DNA from: Blautia caecimuris
GTDB lineage: Bacteria; Bacillota; Clostridia; Lachnospirales; Lachnospiraceae
Direction: 5' to 3'
NCBI RefSeq assembly: GCF_024622975.1
Contig: NZ_JANJZT010000017.1
Location: 26,933 to 90,932 of the forward strand
Length of the DNA stretch: 64,000 nucleotides
In this document: in pieces, positions 55,819 through 62,771 of the stretch
Position numbering within the stretch: position 1 is the first letter of the stretch
How the letters are laid out: each line of letters starts with the position of its first letter
Notes under the pieces: model-generated
What the model was told of the DNA's origin: nothing
Seen by the model: only the letters and a program-made list of their open reading frames with translations
Databases searched by the model: none
Program-made: the position numbers and the translations under genes

Positions 55819-56099
55819 ATCGGTACTACAGAGGGAAAAGAATCGTCATGGGAAACAGGAATGCAGAAGGGAAAGTGCCGGTTTCCAATTGGAAAAAATA
55901 TCTGATAAATGCAACGGAGGAGAAGGAAACTTTAGAAGCGGAGAAAAAGGAAGTTCTGGAAAAGCTTCGACCATTGCAGAAAGTACAAAGGTCCGTTGAT
56001 CTGGTAATGATGGAGATAGAAGATCAGCCAGATCCAGAGAATTTGCTTGCAGAAGAAAAACAGAATGCAGAGATCAGATCCAAAAGAAAGATAGAGTAA
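55800..56099 (+). pseudogene. Out-of-frame C-terminal tail of the relaxase
   Basis: In the +2 frame the sequence reads HAKELNRYYRGKRIVMGNRN, AEGKVPVSNWKKYLINATEE, KETLEAEKKEVLEKLRPLQK and ends AEIRSKRKIE, the typical basic, coiled-coil tail of MobA/MobL relaxases. One extra A in the AAAAAGGG run at 55796-55803 would fuse it to the upstream frame. A separate start at ATG 55848 is possible but lacks a good ribosome-binding site. Confidence 0.65.
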
Positions 56100-56140
56100 A
56101 GAAAAAATTATATGGAGTGGAGTTATAGGAGGAACAGAAA

Positions 56141-58069
56141 ATGTCAAGATATACAGAAGAACAGATAGCAAGAGCAAATGAAACAGATCTGGTTTCTTTT
56201 CTGAGGGCCAGAGGGGAAAAACTGAAGAAATCAGGAAAAGAATATCGATGGATGAAGCATGACAGTCTGACAGTCGATCATAATGAGTGGTATCGCTTTA
56301 GCGGAAGTAAAGGAGGACATCCCATTGATTTTTTAATGGAATTTTATAATATGTCATTTCCGGAAGCTGTAAAAACATTAATCAATGAATTGCCCGGCGA
56401 AGATAAACAGGAAGTTAAAAAAAACGAACAGGAGGATGCAGGCAGCCATGAAGGCTGCCCCATCCCCTTAGAAAAAGCGAAATTACAACTTCCAAAAGCA
56501 TATGAAAACAATGACAGAGTGAGGGAGTATCTGACAAAGGAAAGAAAGATCTCTGAAAAGATTATTGACCAGATGCTTGCAGAAGGGAAAATTTACGAAG
56601 ATGCGGTAAAGCACAACGTGATATTTATTGGTTGCGATCCGAAAGGAACGGTTCGTTATGCAGGCATAAGAGGAACGAAAGAAAAATACCGGGGAGATGC
56701 ACCGGGATCGGAAAAGGCATATGGATTTAGCCACACGGGTACAGATGATACGTTATTTGTCTTTGAAGCACCAATCGATCTGCTTTCTTTTCTGAGCGTC
56801 ACAGGAGATGGATGGGAAACCCATCACTATATTTCATTGGGCGGAGTCAGCGAAAAGGCGTTGATGCAGTATCTTGCAGATCATAAAAATATCCGAAAGA
56901 TTTATCTCTGCCTGGATAATGATACTGCCGGAAATGCCGCTTGTGAGAAGCTTGCAGAAAAAATCCCTGACGATAAGATGGTGATGCGATTAAGACCAGT
57001 AAAGAAAGACTGGAATGAATGTCTGACAGCAGGAATTGATAGAAAAGATATGGCAGAGAAAATTCCTTTGAAAAAGAAACAAGTACAGGAAGAAAATCCA
57101 ATTCCAGTCATAAAAATGTCAGATGTGGAAGAAAAAGTAGTGCAGTGGTTATGGTATCCATTTATCCCATTTGGAAAAGTAACTCTGATCCAGGGAAATC
57201 CGGGAAAAGGAAAAACATGGCTTGCAATGGCACTTTGCGCATATTGTACAGCAGGTAGAGAACTTCCAAATGCGCTTCCAATCAAGCCTTTTAATGTTTT
57301 TTACCAGACCGCAGAAGACGGAGTCGGAGATACGATCAAGCCAAGACTTGCAAAATGTGGAGCAGATATGACAAGGGTCCGTTTTATCAATGAGGAAGAA
57401 AAGCAGCTTTCCATGACAGATGAAAGGATTGAAAAGGCAATCAGGCAGAATGATGTAAGGCTGATGATCATGGATCCGATACAGACCTATCTGGGAGCCA
57501 ATGTGGATATGAATAGAGCCAATGAGATACGCCCACTGTTTCGCAATCTCAGTAATATAGCAGAACGTACAGGCTGTGCCATTGTACTGATTGGACATTT
57601 GAACAAAGCATCGGGAGTGCAGAGTGATTATCGTACACTGGGATCTGTGGATATCGCTGCAGCGGTCAGAAGTATTTTGTTTGTAGAAAAAGTTGAGAAA
57701 GAGAAAAGCCAAGATATTCGTGTGGTCTATCAGCAAAAGGATTCCTTGGCGAAAAAGGAAAATCCGGTAGCCTTTTCTCTGAGCGATGAAGGACTTATTT
57801 GGATGGGAGAATATGACATTTCCATTGATGATCTGCTTGCCGGAAATACTGGAACAAAGAAAGAGACGAAATTGGAAAAAGCCAAAAAGCTTATTCTTGA
57901 ATTGCTGGGAAAAAGGAAAATGATGTGTCTGGAAGAACTGGAAGCAGAGTTGCAGGCATATGAAATTTCGGCAAGAACCGGAAGAGATGCGAGAAAAGAT
58001 TTGGAGGACCAGTTAAACTATGGATGGTATCAAAGCAGAAAGACAATTTCACTGAAAAAAGATTCTTAA
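56141..58069 (+). CDS. Primase-helicase fusion (DUF3991/TOPRIM plus RepA-like ATPase)
   Basis: A 642-residue replication protein. N-terminal zinc-ribbon/primase-like region (1-90: VSFLRARGEKLKKSGKEYRW, FSGSKGGHPIDFLMEFYNM), TOPRIM-type domain (about 130-300: TLFVFEAPIDLLSFLSV, KIYLCLDNDTAGNAACEKLA), and a RecA-like hexameric ATPase (about 330-560: Walker A VTLIQGNPGKGKTWLAMALC, Walker B VRLMIMDPIQTYLG, GCAIVLIGHLNKASG), then a short winged-helix tail. It probably replicates the excised circle. GGAGG precedes ATG. Confidence 0.88.
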   Translation: MSRYTEEQIARANETDLVSFLRARGEKLKKSGKEYRWMKHDSLTVDHNEWYRFSGSKGGHPIDFLMEFYNMSFPEAVKTLINELPGEDKQEVKKNEQEDAGSHEGCPIPLEKAKLQLPKAYENNDRVREYLTKERKISEKIIDQMLAEGKIYEDAVKHNVIFIGCDPKGTVRYAGIRGTKEKYRGDAPGSEKAYGFSHTGTDDTLFVFEAPIDLLSFLSVTGDGWETHHYISLGGVSEKALMQYLADHKNIRKIYLCLDNDTAGNAACEKLAEKIPDDKMVMRLRPVKKDWNECLTAGIDRKDMAEKIPLKKKQVQEENPIPVIKMSDVEEKVVQWLWYPFIPFGKVTLIQGNPGKGKTWLAMALCAYCTAGRELPNALPIKPFNVFYQTAEDGVGDTIKPRLAKCGADMTRVRFINEEEKQLSMTDERIEKAIRQNDVRLMIMDPIQTYLGANVDMNRANEIRPLFRNLSNIAERTGCAIVLIGHLNKASGVQSDYRTLGSVDIAAAVRSILFVEKVEKEKSQDIRVVYQQKDSLAKKENPVAFSLSDEGLIWMGEYDISIDDLLAGNTGTKKETKLEKAKKLILELLGKRKMMCLEELEAELQAYEISARTGRDARKDLEDQLNYGWYQSRKTISLKKDS

Positions 58070-58076
58070 GCAGTTA

Positions 58077-58138
58077 CATTGGCAAAAAAAGGCATTGGCA
58101 GTGGCAACGCGTATAGAGCCACTTGCTTGCCGCCAATG
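58077..58138. other. Structured region between helicase gene and xis
   Basis: CATTGGC (58077-58083) pairs with GCCAATG (58132-58138), enclosing AGTGGC (58100-58105) with GCCACT (58118-58123). A cruciform-like hairpin of about 60 bases immediately upstream of xis; could regulate xis or be a replication site. Confidence 0.5.
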
Positions 58139-58185
58139 TCAGAGAAATTTACATAGAAGAAAATGATGCGAGAGGAGATGAACAG

Positions 58186-58389
58186 ATGAGTAATTATGAA
58201 ATACCATACTGGAAGAAATATACATTATCTATTGAGGAAGCGGCGGCATATTTCCGTATTGGAGAAGGAAAGCTTCGTAAATTGGTAAGCGAAAATCCCA
58301 ATGCAGAATATCTGTTGTGGAACGGAAACCGTGTGCAGATTAAGAGAGAAAGATTTGAACGATTTGTAGATACACTTAGTGCAATATAA
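58186..58389 (+). CDS. xis: Tn916-type excisionase of the 11.5-kb element
   Basis: A 67-residue homologue of Tn916 Xis: [60 protein letters not shown]. Same length and alignment as the xis of the rhaM element but clearly divergent in sequence. It directs excision with the following integrase. ATG 58186 is preferred over the upstream in-frame start because of spacing from GAGGAG. Confidence 0.93.
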   Translation: MSNYEIPYWKKYTLSIEEAAAYFRIGEGKLRKLVSENPNAEYLLWNGNRVQIKRERFERFVDTLSAI

Positions 58390-58436
58390 AAAAACAAAGA
58401 CTAAAAATAAAAAAGAAGGAGGTGTTCGAGGTGGAG

Positions 58437-58472
58437 GCAACGTGATATACTAACAATATCATGTTGCGTCCC
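58437..58472 (+). promoter_or_regulatory. Hairpin before int with left-end complement
   Basis: GCAACGTGATA (58437-58447) pairs with TATCATGTTGC (58457-58467) around a 9-base loop. The distal side, TATCATGTTGCGTCCC (58457-58472), is exactly complementary to 48613-48628 near the element's left end and stops two bases before the int ribosome-binding site TTGGAGG. Same position and design as the hairpin at 8928-8971. Confidence 0.65.
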
Positions 58473-58486
58473 CTTGGAGGTAGAAT

Positions 58487-59749
58487 ATGATTTCAAAGAG
58501 ACGTGATGATAAAGGAAGAGTTCTCCAGCAGGGAGAATGGCAGGAACCAAGTGGAAGATATCGTTATAAATATACAGATTCACTTGGAAAGCGAAAAATA
58601 TTATATAGTTGGAGATTGACAGAATCGGATAAGATGCCGGAAGGCAAAAGAGCGGATTCTTCATTGAGAGAGAAAGAACGCAAAGTACAGTCCTTACAGA
58701 TGCAGGGAATCACCGGAAGTAAGTTGACGGTGCTTGAACTGGTGGAAAGATATCTTTCATTAAAAACAGGAGTGAAGCACAATACATTAGCAAACTATAA
58801 TTTTGTCGTAAATGTATTGAAAAAAGAAGAATTTTCTCATAAGAAGGTGGATGACGTTAAGCTGTTTGATGCGAAGATATTTCTGATTAAGCTTCAGAGA
58901 GATGGACGAGGATACAGTTCAATTCACTCGATCAGAGGCGTGTTAAGACCGGCATTCCAGATGGCTGTGGATGATGATCTGATCCTTAAGAATCCATTTG
59001 GATTTGAACTTGGTACGATACTGGTTAATGACAGTCAGAAGAGAGAAGTAGTTTCATTAGAGGATGAGACAAGATTCCTGGAATTTGTAAAGAATGATCC
59101 ACACTATAACCGTTACTATGATGCATTTTACATTTTGTTTAAAACGGGGCTTAGAATATCAGCGTTTTGTGGACTTACCGTGAGAGATCTGGATTTCAAG
59201 AATGAAGTGATACGAATTGATCATCAATTGCAGAGAACCAGAGATATGAAGTATGAGATTGTATCAACGAAAACGACAAGTGGAACCAGATTGCTACCTA
59301 TGGAAGAAGATGTGAAAGATGCATTCCTTCGTATTCTGAAGAACCGCAAAAAGACGAAGAAAGAGCCAACAGTGGATGGATATGGGGGATTTTTGTTCCT
59401 GGATAAGAATGGGAATCCAATGGTTGCACTTCACTGGGAAAAGTACATGCAGCATGCAAGAGAGAAGTACAACAAAGAACATTTGTTACAATTACCCTTG
59501 ATTACTCCGCATATCTGTAGGCATTCATATTGTACAAATATGGCAAATTCCGGAATGAATCCAAAGACTCTGCAATATCTCATGGGCCATTCAGATGTAT
59601 CTGTGACGCTTAATATTTACACGCATACCGGCTATGACGATGCAAAGAAAGAACTTGCCAGGTTGAAAGAAGCAAAGAAAGAACTGGATAAAAACCGGTT
59701 TGTAACCCAAAAACATGCACAAATAACTCATGAAAGCCTTATTTCGTAA
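58487..59749 (+). CDS. int: Tyrosine integrase of the 11.5-kb element
   Basis: A 420-residue Tn916-family recombinase: N-terminal arm-binding domain (MISKRRDDKGRVLQQGEWQE, GRYRYKYTDSLGKRKILYSW), core-binding domain, and catalytic residues R in FKTGLRISAFCGL, HICRH in ITPHICRHSYCTNM, H in MGHSDVSVTLNIY with the Tyr. TTGGAGG precedes ATG. The last codons form one arm of a perfect 10-bp hairpin (59732-59756). It probably acts at the TGCCACGGCA cores in phosphatase gene starts. Confidence 0.95.
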   Translation: MISKRRDDKGRVLQQGEWQEPSGRYRYKYTDSLGKRKILYSWRLTESDKMPEGKRADSSLREKERKVQSLQMQGITGSKLTVLELVERYLSLKTGVKHNTLANYNFVVNVLKKEEFSHKKVDDVKLFDAKIFLIKLQRDGRGYSSIHSIRGVLRPAFQMAVDDDLILKNPFGFELGTILVNDSQKREVVSLEDETRFLEFVKNDPHYNRYYDAFYILFKTGLRISAFCGLTVRDLDFKNEVIRIDHQLQRTRDMKYEIVSTKTTSGTRLLPMEEDVKDAFLRILKNRKKTKKEPTVDGYGGFLFLDKNGNPMVALHWEKYMQHAREKYNKEHLLQLPLITPHICRHSYCTNMANSGMNPKTLQYLMGHSDVSVTLNIYTHTGYDDAKKELARLKEAKKELDKNRFVTQKHAQITHESLIS

Positions 59750-59756
59750 GGCTTTC
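59732..59756 (+). terminator. Hairpin over the int stop codon
   Basis: GAAAGCCTTA (59732-59741) and TAAGGCTTTC (59747-59756) form a perfect 10-bp stem with loop TTTCG, spanning the int stop codon. No U-run follows, so it is more likely an mRNA 3'-end structure or a DNA site than an efficient terminator. Confidence 0.5.
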
Positions 59757-59767
59757 CGGATAAGAAA

Positions 59768-59899
59768 AATAACCCATTTATAACCAAAATGCCCGAAAAA
59801 ACATGAGAAAATGCAAGAATTTATGAGAAAAAAAGCTGTTTTAGAAAAATGTGTATAAAGGCTGGAAAGCCAGTATTTACAAGGCTTTGAGAAGATATA
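59768..59899. repeat. Right arm repeats and right-end motifs of the 11.5-kb element
   Basis: AATAACCC (59768-59775) and TATAACCA (59779-59786), 11 bp apart, match the left arm repeats. AAAATGCCCG (59786-59795) and TTTGAGAAGATATAA (near 59886-59900) are shared with the right end of the rhaM element. They mark the terminus next to att site 2. Confidence 0.65.
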
Positions 59900-59909
59900 A
59901 GGAGATAAA

Positions 59910-59954
59910 ATGAGTAAGATAAAAGTGTTATTCATCTGCCACGGCAATGTTTAA
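59910..59954 (+). other. Attachment site 2: 5' end of a LMW-PTP gene
   Basis: AAGGAG, then ATG AGT AAG ATA AAA GTG TTA TTC ATC TGC CAC GGC AAT encodes MSKIKVLFICHGN, matching the phosphatase N-terminus, then stops (V-stop). TGCCACGGCA is at 59937-59946. It is attR of the 11.5-kb element and attL-like for the following segment. The codons differ from site 1 while the peptide is kept, so the element's right end carries its own ribosome-binding site and gene start. Confidence 0.72.
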
Positions 59955-60108
59955 TGGATGTCGTGACAGCCTTGATTTTATTGGATTTCTTGAGTATTAA
60001 CCAATAATTTACACCTTATTTATACCTTTGGAAGACCGGATCGGAACAATTAAAAAAGTTGTCATAATTCAGTTGGTCAAAAAAGAATACTACACTCAAA
60101 ATTAATTA

Positions 60109-60144
60109 AAAAAATCAATCGTAAAAAAATACGATTGATTTTTT
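60109..60144 (+). terminator. Terminator upstream of second AlbA-ATPase gene
   Basis: AAAAATCAATCGTA pairs with TACGATTGATTTTTT around an A-rich loop. Between att site 2 and this hairpin there is no gene; a TTAACC/TTTACACC pair near 59998-60018 may be remnant arm sites. Confidence 0.75.
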
Positions 60145-60196
60145 GCGCATTTTTGCATATAATATAATCATTATGGTTGGAAAGGGAACGTTTACT

Positions 60197-61450
60197 ATGC
60201 GTGAAACAAGAATATTAGAATTCAAGGAAACGATTACGAATACTTTTTTGAAAACAGTTAGTGCCTTTTCGAATTACAATGGTGGAACAATTCTTTTTGG
60301 GGTTGATGATAATGGAAATGTGAAAGGATTGCCAGATGTAAAACAGGCCTGTCTGGATATCGAAAATAAAATCAATGACAGTATATCACCTCAACCAAAC
60401 TATACACTTGAAATACAGAATAATGACCAGACGATAAAACTTACTGTAAAAAGTGGTCTTCAAAAACCGTATTTATATAAATCGAAAGCATACAAACGAA
60501 ATGATACAGCAACGATAGAGGTAGATACATTGGAATTTTCAAGGCTTGTATTAGATGGAAAAAATATTAGCTTTGAAGAATTACCTTGTAAAGATCAGGA
60601 GCTATCTTTTGAAATTTTACAGTGTAAACTGAAAGAAAATATTTACATTGAAACTTTCAATCAAGATACTTTAAAGACATTGAACCTGTATGACAATATA
60701 AATGGTTATAATAATGCAGCGGGACTTTTGGCAGATAAAAATCATTTTTCAGGAATTGATATTGTTAAGTTCGGTGAGAATATCAGTATTATTCAAAAAA
60801 GAGTAACGTTTGAACATATATCGGTTTTAGAAATATATGAAAAAGCACTTGCTGTATTTAGAGATTATTACCAATATGAAGTAATACAGGGAGCTGACAG
60901 AAAGATGGTAGAGAAAATACCGGAAGCAGCTTTCAGAGAAGCAATTGCAAATGCTTTGATTCATAGGGTATGGGATATTAGTTCACACATCAGAGTTTCT
61001 ATGTTTGATGATAGAATAGAAGTAGTGTCTCCGGGTGGATTGCCGGCGGGAATAACGGCAGAAGAATATTTATCAGGTAAACTATCTATTTTAAGAAATA
61101 GAAATCTTGCAAATGTATTTTACAGACTGGGATTAGTAGAGATATTTGGAACAGGAATTACACGAATCAAACAACTGTATGCAGAGAGTTTGATAAAACC
61201 AGAATTTGAAGTGTCAGAAAATGCTATAAAAATTGTACTACCGATATTTGAAACGAATGTCAATTTAACCGAAGACGAAAAAGTGATTTACAAATTTTTA
61301 AGTAAGACGATGCTGAAACCAATAAGTGAAATTGCACCATATGTCCCATTTGGCAAATCAAAAACAACACAATTACTGAAAGCTATGGAGAAAAAGGGTG
61401 TGATTGCAGTTGAAGGAAAAGGCAGAGGAACAAAATATATCATTAAGTGA
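60197..61450 (+). CDS. AlbA-domain ATP-binding protein
   Basis: A 417-residue protein with an N-terminal AlbA_2 domain (about 1-115: RETRILEFKETITNTFLKTV, SAFSNYNGGTILFGVDDNGN), a HATPase-like region (about 245-345: AAFREAIANALIHRVWDISS, IEVVSPGGLPAGITAEEYL, NRNLANVFYRLGLVEIFGTG) and a C-terminal winged helix. ATG 60197 is preferred by family start. Same superfamily as the gene at 51846 but divergent. It is the only gene in the segment between att sites 2 and 3, which lacks any integrase. Role unknown; possibly regulatory or defence-related. Confidence 0.82.
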   Translation: MRETRILEFKETITNTFLKTVSAFSNYNGGTILFGVDDNGNVKGLPDVKQACLDIENKINDSISPQPNYTLEIQNNDQTIKLTVKSGLQKPYLYKSKAYKRNDTATIEVDTLEFSRLVLDGKNISFEELPCKDQELSFEILQCKLKENIYIETFNQDTLKTLNLYDNINGYNNAAGLLADKNHFSGIDIVKFGENISIIQKRVTFEHISVLEIYEKALAVFRDYYQYEVIQGADRKMVEKIPEAAFREAIANALIHRVWDISSHIRVSMFDDRIEVVSPGGLPAGITAEEYLSGKLSILRNRNLANVFYRLGLVEIFGTGITRIKQLYAESLIKPEFEVSENAIKIVLPIFETNVNLTEDEKVIYKFLSKTMLKPISEIAPYVPFGKSKTTQLLKAMEKKGVIAVEGKGRGTKYIIK

Positions 61451-61508
61451 TTGAGAACATAGAGGGGTCAAATTACACAATCTTTCAATAACACAAGGAG
61501 AAAATCAT

Positions 61509-61565
61509 ATGATAAAAATTTTATTTTTATGCCACGGCAGGGTGAACGGACTACCGAATGTGTAG
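61509..61565 (+). other. Attachment site 3: 5' end of a LMW-PTP gene
   Basis: AAGGAG, then ATG ATA AAA ATT TTA TTT TTA TGC CAC GGC encodes MIKILFLCHG, again the phosphatase start, then diverges (RVNGLPNV-stop). TGCCACGGCA is at 61530-61539. The real phosphatase body does not follow, so either another element starts here or the gene is lost. Confidence 0.7.
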
Positions 61566-61869
61566 GTAAAAGTGCCGCAGAACTGGGCATAGTACGGCAG
61601 TCATAGTGCCACGGAACTACTGAAGGACTACTTCTCAGGCGAGTTAAAGTGGATTGTGTAGAAGTAATCGTTAAGAGAGTATATATGTGAACCCCTTGGG
61701 AAAATCGTTAATAGAGTTCTACGGAGAGACTACTACAGGTGAAAGTTAAGTGAATATTTGAGAGAGGACGTCCTGCAGGTGTGGGGCGTTTTTGTTTGTG
61801 ATCTAGTGGAGAAAGCTATTAAGGTATATGATAAGAAATGAGAATTATTATTGAAGTTGTTGAAAAATA
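61566..61869. other. Gene-free region, possibly structured RNA remnant
   Basis: About 300 bp with no supported ORF. It has many short GC-rich inverted segments (GTGCCGCAG, GTACGGCAG, AGTGCCACGG, AGGACGTCCT) and text such as GGACTACTTCTCAGG. It recalls domain I of a group II intron, but neither intron ends nor a domain V was found. Confidence 0.25.
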
Positions 61870-62005
61870 GTAAGTAAGTAATCATCCGTATCTTTTTTTT
61901 CATTTTTTATTCTGCTACAATCTCCTTAAAACTCAGGAGGTATTCTATACACTATGAACAAAGAAGAAAAAGCAAAACTCTGGGCTGACCGTATCCAGCA
62001 ATACA
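61870..62005 (+). pseudogene. IS66-family left end and truncated transposase orfA
   Basis: From a GTAAGTAAG end at about 61870, a leader leads to CAGGAGG and ATG 61954, encoding MNKEEKAKLWADRIQQY, the start of IS66 TnpA-like proteins. The frame is cut at about 62005 by another insertion sequence. Remaining IS66 sequence, if any, would lie beyond the window. Confidence 0.6.
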
Positions 62006-62198
62006 TGTTGTTGACCTCATAAATTATCAAAATACTGATTTACTTGCCTGTCTCTGAATTGACCTGTATACTGTCATCAGCATACAAAAAGGAAAAGGTC
62101 TCAGAGCACCCTCCTGGCAAGTTGTGTACTCTGAGACCCTGGTCACTAAACCATGGTTATTATATCAGATTATTCACTTGTCCTCAAGGAGGATTTTG

Positions 62199-62696
62199 GT
62201 GTTTTTTGTTGAGAGCAGTGTGACCACCCATATGTGCCCCATCTGTCAGGCTACGCTTCGTTACCGGGATTCACGCCCACGCATCCGTAGAAAGGAAGGC
62301 GGTTTAAAAGATCAGTTGATCATCCGGCGGTTTTATTGTAAGAACTGCCACTCTTATCATAATGAACTTCCGGATTGTCTTGTTCCGTACAAGCATTACG
62401 AAACAGAAGTGATCTCCGGGGTGCTGGATGGCGTTGTACAGCCGGAAGACTTAGATTCTGAAGACTACCCGTCCTGCGCTACCATGCTCCGCTGGCTGCA
62501 ATGGTTCTGCGAAAATCTTGAACGTATCAACGGATATTTAAGGACGATCCGGGAGTTCCTGCTGGGTTATAATGAAGAGAGGATTTCCCCTGGTTCACTG
62601 CTCGATTTTTTCAGGAATCAATATCAAAACTGGTTGGAAATCATCTTACGCCAGATTTACAACAGCGGAGGATTTTTAGTCCCGATCCGCTGGTAA
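62199..62696 (+). CDS. DUF6431-type zinc-binding IS accessory protein
   Basis: About 165 residues. An N-terminal zinc ribbon (MCPICQATLRYRDSRPRIRR and RFYCKNCHSYHNELPDCLVP; paired CxxC) is followed by a helical region with ATMLRWLQWFCENLERINGY. Such proteins precede transposases of certain DDE insertion sequences and probably bind the IS ends. GTG 62199 is preferred, 5 bp after AAGGAGG; the frame stays open upstream to 62124. Function inferred from context. Confidence 0.7.
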   Translation: MFFVESSVTTHMCPICQATLRYRDSRPRIRRKEGGLKDQLIIRRFYCKNCHSYHNELPDCLVPYKHYETEVISGVLDGVVQPEDLDSEDYPSCATMLRWLQWFCENLERINGYLRTIREFLLGYNEERISPGSLLDFFRNQYQNWLEIILRQIYNSGGFLVPIRW

Positions 62697-62771
62697 GGCT
62701 TATGCACCTACTTTGCATCGTCTGTCAAAGTACCAAAGGGTATATTGGTCTCAAAAGGAGGTCATTATCTT

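Larger units (their letters stand above)
48487..59946. mobile_element. 11.5-kb integrative mobilizable element with McrBC cargo
   Basis: Bounded by TGCCACGGCA at 48477-48486 and 59937-59946, each inside a phosphatase start. Content: left arm repeats, int-leader complement plus terminator, McrB, McrC, AlbA-ATPase, ssb, hairpin-rich oriT-like region, broken DUF3847 gene, MobQ relaxase (frameshifted tail), primase-helicase, xis, int, right arm repeats. The recombination module is Tn916-family, but the site is a specific gene start rather than AT-rich DNA. No type IV secretion genes, so it would be mobilised in trans. It is a defence-carrying mobilizable island. Confidence 0.75.
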
